Below are positions 13,291 through 18,441 of a DNA stretch of 18,441 nucleotides, piece after piece. Source of the DNA: Eshraghiella sp050874365. GTDB lineage: Bacteria > Bacillota > Clostridia > Lachnospirales > Lachnospiraceae. The position numbers and the translations under genes were made by a program. Location: positions 1 through 18,441 of the forward strand of contig JBNMKN010000023.1 in assembly GCA_050874365.1 (NCBI GenBank). The letters run 5' to 3'. Under the pieces are notes generated by a model. It was not told the origin of the DNA, did no database searches, and saw only the letters and a list, made by a program, of their open reading frames with translations. Position 1 is the first letter of the stretch. Every line of letters starts with the position of its first letter.

Positions 13291-13324
13291 GAATTGCGAA
13301 AATTGCGCAGCAATGGAGCAATTC
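13291..13324 (+). promoter_or_regulatory. Nested hairpin in the murI leader
   Basis: GAATTGC (13291-13297) pairs with GCAATTC (13318-13324), and inside it ATTGC (13302-13306) pairs with GCAAT (13310-13314) over a 3-base loop. It lies in the expected 5' untranslated region. No T tract follows, so it is not a terminator; an RNA control element or protein site is possible. Confidence 0.45.
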
Positions 13325-13356
13325 AATACATCATTTTATACCTAGGAGTCATTACA

Positions 13357-14142
13357 ATGGAACTTGATACCAGACCTGTTGGTGTTTTTGATTCAGGCGT
13401 GGGCGGAATAAGTGTATTATCGGAGCTTGTGAAGCTTATGCCTAACGAAAATTTTATATATTTTGGAGATTCGGCTAATGCACCTTACGGTACAAAGCCT
13501 TTGGATAAAGTGGCCGGGCTTACAATCCACACAGCGGATATGCTTATAGCAAAAGGTTGTAAATGCCTTGTGATTGCCTGCAATACGGCAACGGTTGCCG
13601 CCGTAACGAGAATCCGTAATATGTACCCGGAGATTCCCGTAATCGGCATTGAGCCTGCACTAAAGCCTGCGGCTCTTGATAATCCCGGAAAGCGTATTCT
13701 TGTGCTGGCTACGCATATAACGCTGAACCAGTCCAAATTTCTCAATCTGATGGAGCGTTATAAAGACCTTGCCGATATTTTTACACTTGAAGCTCCCGGT
13801 ATCGTTGAAGCAGTTGAAAAAGGACTTACAGATTCGCATGAATTTATGGATTATCTTAAAGACCTTTTACACGAATACATAATTAATCCCGTGGATGCCG
13901 TAGTTCTCGGATGCACTCATTATCCCTTTGTTAAAAAACAGATTCTTGAGGCACTTCAATACACTCCCGCAGTCTATGACGGAGGCAACGGCACCGCAAG
14001 GGAAACCTTACACCAGCTTACCATGCACAGCATAGTTTCCCATTCCGTTTCAAAAGGAACTATCGAATTTTTAAACAGTGATATTGGAGAAATTGAATTA
14101 AGCAGACAATTATTTGCTGCAATCAGTAAAGGAAAACAATAA
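13357..14142 (+). CDS. murI: Glutamate racemase
   Basis: A 261-residue cofactor-independent racemase that interconverts L- and D-glutamate, supplying D-Glu for peptidoglycan. Both catalytic cysteines are present in their motifs, ACNTATV (about residue 70) and GCTHYP (about 182), with the N-terminal GVFDSGVGG and FGDSANAPYG. It is intact and of normal length. The ATG at 13357 has TAGGAG nine bases upstream; the frame is open 21 codons further up, but those codons contain the leader hairpin. Its stop overlaps the next gene by one base (TAATG), so the two are coupled. Confidence 0.95.
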   Translation: MELDTRPVGVFDSGVGGISVLSELVKLMPNENFIYFGDSANAPYGTKPLDKVAGLTIHTADMLIAKGCKCLVIACNTATVAAVTRIRNMYPEIPVIGIEPALKPAALDNPGKRILVLATHITLNQSKFLNLMERYKDLADIFTLEAPGIVEAVEKGLTDSHEFMDYLKDLLHEYIINPVDAVVLGCTHYPFVKKQILEALQYTPAVYDGGNGTARETLHQLTMHSIVSHSVSKGTIEFLNSDIGEIELSRQLFAAISKGKQ

Positions 14143-14405
14143 TGGAAATTATAGTAACAGTTCTTATGGCAATCCTTTTAGCTGCCCAGATTGCCCTTTC
14201 TGTCAAACAGATAAAAAAAGGAGCCCCTGACGGCAAAATACTTCTCACAATTAACCTGATTGTATTATCCGTCTGGACTCCGTTAAGTATTCTTAGATTT
14301 TTTAATATTCATAAGGCGATTACCGCCGTATGGTTTGGAATAACCGCAGTATACATGCTTTTTACAATATGGTATACCAACAATCTTTCCAAAACTTTTA
14401 AGTAA
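14142..14405 (+). CDS. Small three-helix membrane protein
   Basis: An 87-residue integral membrane protein of unknown function, with predicted helices at about residues 3-20, 34-52 and 60-78 and a short basic loop (KQIKKGAPDGK) between the first two. It starts within the murI stop codon (TAATG), indicating translational coupling. No recognised family. It ends exactly where the convergent ilvH ends, without any intervening base. Confidence 0.75.
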   Translation: MEIIVTVLMAILLAAQIALSVKQIKKGAPDGKILLTINLIVLSVWTPLSILRFFNIHKAITAVWFGITAVYMLFTIWYTNNLSKTFK

Positions 14406-14915
14406 TTACCTGTCAGAATAAGACACCGCTTCGATGGCAACGGCACCGCCTCTTACCACTTCAAGTCTGTAACCGAAGGTCTCTCTTAAAAGTGTGATAA
14501 GGTCATTGTTCTTATCTTCTGTCTGGGTACACTGTAAAAGCACCGTATTACGGTTGTAATCTTCCACGGTTACGCCGTATACAGACGCTATTCTGAAGGC
14601 TTCTGCCTTATCTTTTTCATTGCAGGAATTAATTTTAATGAACATTAATTCCTTCATATGAAGCTTGGCATCCGTAAAATCAATAACCTTTACAACTTCA
14701 ACACTTCTGTTAAGCTGTTTTTTTATCTGCTCAAAAGTCTTATCGTCACTTGTGACACCTATTGTCATTCTTGACATGGTAGGGTCCTCGGTAACTCCTA
14801 CGGTAAGTGTATCGATGTTATATGATTTTCCCGAAAAAAGTCCGGAAATTCTTGCAAGTACACCTATCTCATTTTCTACATATATTGAAATCCATCTTTT
14901 TTTAAGTTTATCCAT
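14406..14915 (-). CDS. ilvH: Acetolactate synthase regulatory (small) subunit
   Basis: A 169-residue ACT-domain subunit that stimulates the catalytic subunit IlvB and gives valine feedback inhibition. The N-terminal ACT domain is clear (RWISIYVENEIGVLARISGL, NIDTLTVG, VVKVIDFTDAKLHMKELMFI), followed by the second half typical of IlvH/IlvN. The ATG at 14915 has AGGAGG six bases upstream and lies nine bases after the ilvB stop, giving an ilvB-ilvH operon. The stop codon abuts the stop of the opposing small membrane-protein gene. Confidence 0.95.
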   Translation of the reverse strand: MDKLKKRWISIYVENEIGVLARISGLFSGKSYNIDTLTVGVTEDPTMSRMTIGVTSDDKTFEQIKKQLNRSVEVVKVIDFTDAKLHMKELMFIKINSCNEKDKAEAFRIASVYGVTVEDYNRNTVLLQCTQTEDKNNDLITLLRETFGYRLEVVRGGAVAIEAVSYSDR

Positions 14916-14924
14916 GTCTGCCTC

Positions 14925-16649
14925 CTAACCAAATAACATATCCGTTAATGCTTTTCCGCCCGGAACCATCGGATATACGTCAAGTTCACAGCTTATCATA
15001 AACTCAATGACCGTAGGTCTGTTTACATTGGCTGCTGCCCTGTCAAAGGCTTCATCAATATCTTTTGCATCCGTAACCCTGATTCCGAGTGCATTGTAAC
15101 TCTCGGCAAGCTTTACAAAATCAGGTACATACTGTTTGCCTGTGCAGGTTCCGTCTATCTGGCACTGTCTGTTGCAGCTTCTGCTGTATCTTAAACAGGT
15201 GCTTGCATATCTTTTATCGTAAAACATCTTCTGCATCTGTTTAACATTGCCAAGGTATGTATTGTTAATAATGCAAAGTATGACAGGAACATCAAGAAGT
15301 GAAGCTGTTGCAAGTTCCTGAATATTCATCTGCACTCCACCGTCACCGCTTATGCAGATAACAGGACCTTTTTCCTGTCCGAGGTATGCTCCGATTGCCG
15401 CAGGGAGTCCGTAACCCATGGTACCGAGACCGCCCGATGTTATGAATTTACGTCTGCCGTCCATTTTAAGGTACTGTGTTGTCCATAACTGGTTCTGTCC
15501 TACGTCGGTTGTAACCGTTGCCTCAGGGAACTTACGGTTAATTGCATCTATAATCATTTCAGGGGTCATGCCTTCGTAATTCTTCATTGTAATAGGCATT
15601 TTGTCCTTCCAATCGCTGAGTTTATCAATCCATGCCTCATGTTTACCCTCAACCGCACTTTTAAGCATCTCTTCTATTGCAAGTTTGGCATCGGCAACAA
15701 TAGGTATATTAACCACAATATTTCTTGAAATTGAGGCTGTATCTATATCAACGTGGATAATCTTTGCATTTTTGGCAAAATCTTCGATTGTTCCCGTAAT
15801 TCTGTCACTGAATCTTACTCCGATTGCAAGTAATACGTCACATTCGCTGACAGCCATGTTGGAAGCGTAGTTTCCGTACATTCCGATATTGCCCACATAA
15901 AGTCTGTGGTCACTTGACATAGCACCTTTACCCATTATTGTAGTGATAACAGGAATATTCATCTTCTCGGCAAATTCCGTAAGAACCTCTTCGGCTCCTG
16001 CAATTCTCACACCGCCACCCACAAGGATAACAGGCTTTTTGGCACTTTTAAGCATGGACATTGCCTTTTTAATCTGTCCCGCATGCACTCCGGAAGCTGG
16101 TTTATAACCTCTTATTGCAATTTCTTCCGGATATTCTTCATTACCCATTGCGGTCTGTATATCCTTAGGAATATCTACCACAACAGGACCGGGTTTGCCT
16201 GTTCTTGCGACATAAAAAGCCTTCTTGATTATGGTTGGAAGCTCGTTTCTGTCCCTTACGGTAACGGCATATTTACATATATTTCTCGTTACACCGACGA
16301 TATCAACTTCCTGAAAGGCGTCATTTCCTATTAAATCCCTTGATACCTGTCCTGTAAAACATACAAGGGGAACGCTGTCAAAATTAGCGGTTGCAATACC
16401 CGTAACAAGATTGGTTGCTCCGGGACCGCTGGTTACAAGGCATACACCTACTTTTCCCGTTGCTCTTGCATATCCGTCCGCTTCATGTATAAGTGCCTGT
16501 TCGTGTCTTGGAAGAATTACATCAATATCATTTGCCGAATATAAAGCATCAAATAAATCTATTGCCATTCCTCCGGGATAGCCGAATACGGTGTCTACCC
16601 CCTCTGCCCTGAGGGCTTTTACAAATAATTCTGTACCTTTAATTGCCAT
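14925..16649 (-). CDS. ilvB: Acetolactate synthase catalytic (large) subunit with cysteine-rich insertion
   Basis: A 574-residue thiamine-diphosphate enzyme joining two pyruvates (or pyruvate and 2-oxobutyrate) in valine/leucine and isoleucine synthesis. Motifs are GYPGG, the catalytic glutamate in RHEQ (residue 50), the FAD/acetyl region, and the ThDP motif GDGGVQMN..NN (435-464). Two oddities sit by the active site. LGNVKQMQKMFY has Met 472 where most enzymes have Trp (LGMVRQWQ). A 20-odd-residue insertion with cysteines at 485, 492, 496 and 502 (STCLRYSRSCNRQCQIDGTC) precedes PDFVKLAE. The start is the ATG at 16649, five bases after GGAGG; the ATG four codons earlier overlaps that site. 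It is 17 bases downstream of the DUF6472-like gene. Confidence 0.95.
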   Translation of the reverse strand: MAIKGTELFVKALRAEGVDTVFGYPGGMAIDLFDALYSANDIDVILPRHEQALIHEADGYARATGKVGVCLVTSGPGATNLVTGIATANFDSVPLVCFTGQVSRDLIGNDAFQEVDIVGVTRNICKYAVTVRDRNELPTIIKKAFYVARTGKPGPVVVDIPKDIQTAMGNEEYPEEIAIRGYKPASGVHAGQIKKAMSMLKSAKKPVILVGGGVRIAGAEEVLTEFAEKMNIPVITTIMGKGAMSSDHRLYVGNIGMYGNYASNMAVSECDVLLAIGVRFSDRITGTIEDFAKNAKIIHVDIDTASISRNIVVNIPIVADAKLAIEEMLKSAVEGKHEAWIDKLSDWKDKMPITMKNYEGMTPEMIIDAINRKFPEATVTTDVGQNQLWTTQYLKMDGRRKFITSGGLGTMGYGLPAAIGAYLGQEKGPVICISGDGGVQMNIQELATASLLDVPVILCIINNTYLGNVKQMQKMFYDKRYASTCLRYSRSCNRQCQIDGTCTGKQYVPDFVKLAESYNALGIRVTDAKDIDEAFDRAAANVNRPTVIEFMISCELDVYPMVPGGKALTDMLFG

Positions 16650-16666
16650 AATATCCTCCATTAATA

Positions 16667-16846
16667 TTACATCTGTTTTCTAACAACTCTGTATTCATCT
16701 CTATATTGAAAATACGGACATTCCCTGCTGTTGCCGGTAATAAAATTATACATCTCGTCTTCGTCAAGATTCATTGTACATTCATAATATTCCAGCTCTT
16801 CATTGTACTCTAAATATCCGCACATCTCGCAATTATCAGCCGCCAT
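16667..16846 (-). CDS. DUF6472-like small acidic cysteine protein
   Basis: A 59-residue protein whose sequence (NCEMCGYLEYNEELEYYEC, NLDEDEMYNFITG, ECPYFQYRDEYRVVRKQM) matches what I recall of the uncharacterised DUF6472 family in Lachnospiraceae. Four cysteines (CEMC, YEC, ECPY) suggest a metal-binding knuckle, not demonstrated. The ATG at 16846 has a strong AGGAGG site. It lies 17 bases before ilvB and probably co-transcribes with ilvBH, perhaps from within the 48-bp gap behind the membrane-protein gene. Confidence 0.8.
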   Translation of the reverse strand: MAADNCEMCGYLEYNEELEYYECTMNLDEDEMYNFITGNSRECPYFQYRDEYRVVRKQM

Positions 16847-16894
16847 AGCTTTTTTCCTCCTGCAAAGCCTTAATTAATAAAAGCACATTGCCGT

Positions 16895-18250
16895 TTAAAG
16901 TATTTCCAAAGAATATTTCTTTACTTGTTTTGACATAGTAAAAATCTCGTCACCGCAGATAATTTTAACTTCTGTTCCTTTGCCCTGAATTTCAGGTATT
17001 CCATGGTGTTTCTTACTATCCGAATACTCATATTTTACATTATCATATCTGTTGCCGAATATTTCAAAAGAATCCGGCATAACGGTTATTTCCGTACCGG
17101 TTACATTCTCCGTGAGGTGTTTTGCAAAATCCTCATAGACCTCGTTAAGGTAACTGACCTCTACACATCTGTATCTGCCAAACATTCCGTAACGTTTTTC
17201 TTCTTCTTTTTCTTTTCCGGCTTTTTTAAGTGAATTAATAAATATAAAAATATATAATCCTAAAAGTCCCGCTGCAATATATTCCGCAATATGCCTTACC
17301 GCAAAACTTCTCTCGTATTTCTTGTCTATGCCCATTTCGGTCCATTCGTCACCGAGTTTGCAATACATATGGTATTTCCCGAATTTTCTCGTGATTCTGT
17401 ACTCCATATAGTCGGTAAATCCGTCTTCCACTTCTGTCTCTGTAACTAATTCACCATTTTCAGTATGAGCTATATATACGTCGGGATAACCTTCACTCAC
17501 ATTGAATGTTACAACATAATATTTATTGCGGGCTTCGTCTGCCTTTATAATATCCATACAGTATAAACGGCTTCCGTTATATGTACTGCTTGAATACTCT
17601 TTGATAATACTGTCCTCTGTTTCATATCTGCCTTCGTACGATTTTACCGAAAAGTCATATACAAAGCCTGTGACTGTAACAACAAGCATTGCTGCCATAC
17701 CGATAACAGTGGAACCTTTTATTTTGTTAAAAATCAAAATAAGCGACAAAACGGCAAATATAATAACCGCCACTATACGCAGTACATACCGCATATAGTT
17801 ATCAAGATAACTGTCCGTGGCATCGGTTTTTACCATATAGCTGGAACCATACGCTTCATAATCATCGGAATAATAAGAATAGTCATATTCACCGGTTGTT
17901 TCATCATAATAATCCCTTCCAAACCTTTCATAGGTCTGAATACACATGGAATTGTTAAACATATATACCCTGCACCGGCTGTAATCATCTATCTGAAGCA
18001 GTTCTCCCGGTCTGTCCGGAGAAAACTCCACATTAACATATTCATCTTGGCCCGTGAACGTTTTTATGCAAAGCACATAAGTCCTGCCTACCCTTTTGAC
18101 TTCAACAGGGGCATGTGCCGAATATATCCCTGCATCCGTATACACACCTGTATAGTCAATCTCACCCATTCTCTCCGGTAAAAGATATGATATTACAAAA
18201 AAAGCAAGCGATATGACGGCTGATATTATTGTTACAATCCTTTTCTTCAA
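16895..18250 (-). CDS. Internally duplicated membrane protein of unknown function
   Basis: A 451-residue membrane protein. Four transmembrane helices are at about 4-24, 155-174, 181-200 and 320-341, giving the order TM, extracytoplasmic domain, TM-TM, extracytoplasmic domain, TM, then a 110-residue soluble tail. The two outer domains look like copies: YTGVYTDAG / YEGRYETED, GRTYVLCIKTF / GSRLYCMDIIK, and similar late strands (YMFNNSMCIQTYERFG / YRITRKFGKYHMYCKLG). The start is a TTG at 18250 with GGAGG seven bases upstream; a GTG five codons earlier is part of that site. The family is not recognised. The ilv cluster follows 48 bp downstream in the same direction. Confidence 0.75.
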   Translation of the reverse strand: MKKRIVTIISAVISLAFFVISYLLPERMGEIDYTGVYTDAGIYSAHAPVEVKRVGRTYVLCIKTFTGQDEYVNVEFSPDRPGELLQIDDYSRCRVYMFNNSMCIQTYERFGRDYYDETTGEYDYSYYSDDYEAYGSSYMVKTDATDSYLDNYMRYVLRIVAVIIFAVLSLILIFNKIKGSTVIGMAAMLVVTVTGFVYDFSVKSYEGRYETEDSIIKEYSSSTYNGSRLYCMDIIKADEARNKYYVVTFNVSEGYPDVYIAHTENGELVTETEVEDGFTDYMEYRITRKFGKYHMYCKLGDEWTEMGIDKKYERSFAVRHIAEYIAAGLLGLYIFIFINSLKKAGKEKEEEKRYGMFGRYRCVEVSYLNEVYEDFAKHLTENVTGTEITVMPDSFEIFGNRYDNVKYEYSDSKKHHGIPEIQGKGTEVKIICGDEIFTMSKQVKKYSLEIL

Positions 18251-18317
18251 ATAATTTCCTCCCACAGCCTTGAATCCTGCAAGGCCTTTTCAGATTATTG
18301 TAACACATCTTATTTTA

Positions 18318-18368
18318 AAATAAAAGAAAAAGTCCCACAAATGGCTTAAAAATGCCACTCATGAGACT
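18318..18368 (-). terminator. Rho-independent terminator of the glgP-like gene
   Basis: On the minus strand the 15-base arms 18368-18354 and 18345-18331 pair with four G-U wobbles across an 8-base loop, then TTTTTCTTTTATTTT. On the plus strand those wobbles become mismatches, so it works for minus-strand transcripts. Confidence 0.8.
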
Positions 18369-18384
18369 CTGTTCTTTTTAATGA

Positions 18385-18441
18385 TTACAATTCTACTTTA
18401 ACTTTTTCAAGATGCCAGATATCTCTTACATACTCTTCAAT
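18385..18441 (-). CDS. glgP: Probable glycogen phosphorylase, C-terminal end
   Basis: Only the last 18 codons and the stop are inside the window: IEEYVRDIWHLEKVKVEL. Glycogen/maltodextrin phosphorylases end with a very similar RTI-x-EYA-x-EIW-x-I pattern, which is the basis of the call. The enzyme would cleave alpha-1,4 glucans to glucose-1-phosphate. The fragment is short and the name rests on this tail alone. A strong terminator follows 17 bases later. Confidence 0.5.
   Translation of the reverse strand: MEEYVRDIWHLEKVKVEL

Overview
The window looks like chromosomal DNA from a Clostridia-class Firmicute, most likely a Lachnospiraceae member. The basis is a moderately AT-rich sequence with strong AGGAGG-type ribosome binding sites, a reverse-type rubrerythrin under a PerR-like regulator, a GGDEF protein with a LacI-like sensor half, a small DUF6472-like cysteine protein in front of ilvB, and sporulation-type proteins (a SpoVK/CbbX-like AAA ATPase and a membrane-anchored, catalytically dead LytM protein resembling SpoIIQ). 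No species can be named from the sequence alone.

Layout. 1-2987: a partial trigger-factor/FKBP-like lipoprotein and an AAA ATPase on the minus strand, divergent from perR and rubrerythrin on the plus strand. perR and rbr carry near-identical 16-bp boxes over their transcription starts. 2988-3630 holds no gene. It contains the rbr terminator inside a 139-bp structured element with 12-bp terminal inverted repeats, then an array of degenerate 64-bp units whose GGTAGAAA and TTTCTACC half-sites alternate every ~32 bp and run into the stop codon of the next gene. 3631-8267 is a minus-strand accessory block of small, partly decayed genes: an AAC(6')-like acetyltransferase, a 5'-truncated metallo-beta-lactamase, a PhzF isomerase, two more GNATs, an FMN-binding PNPOx protein with the remains of a 4Fe-4S tail behind its stop codon, an Rrf2 regulator with three matching operators, an HxlR regulator with its own palindrome, and an orphan coding fragment.

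8255-12307: a probable four-gene minus-strand operon of LacI-like/GGDEF diguanylate cyclase, MutT-type Nudix, threonine/proline-rich lipoprotein and a second Nudix hydrolase. 12379-14405: the SpoIIQ-like protein with its terminator, divergent from murI and a small membrane protein. 14406-16846: ilvH, ilvB and a DUF6472-like gene (minus). ilvB has a cysteine-rich insertion and a Trp-to-Met change next to the active site. 16895-18250: an internally duplicated membrane protein. 18385-18441: the last codons of a probable glycogen phosphorylase, with its terminator.

The genes suggest a strict anaerobe's peroxide defence (PerR/rubrerythrin), several small one-regulator stress or detoxification units, cell-wall precursor and branched-chain amino-acid synthesis, and sporulation. 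The least explained DNA is the 64-bp array and the structured element before it.
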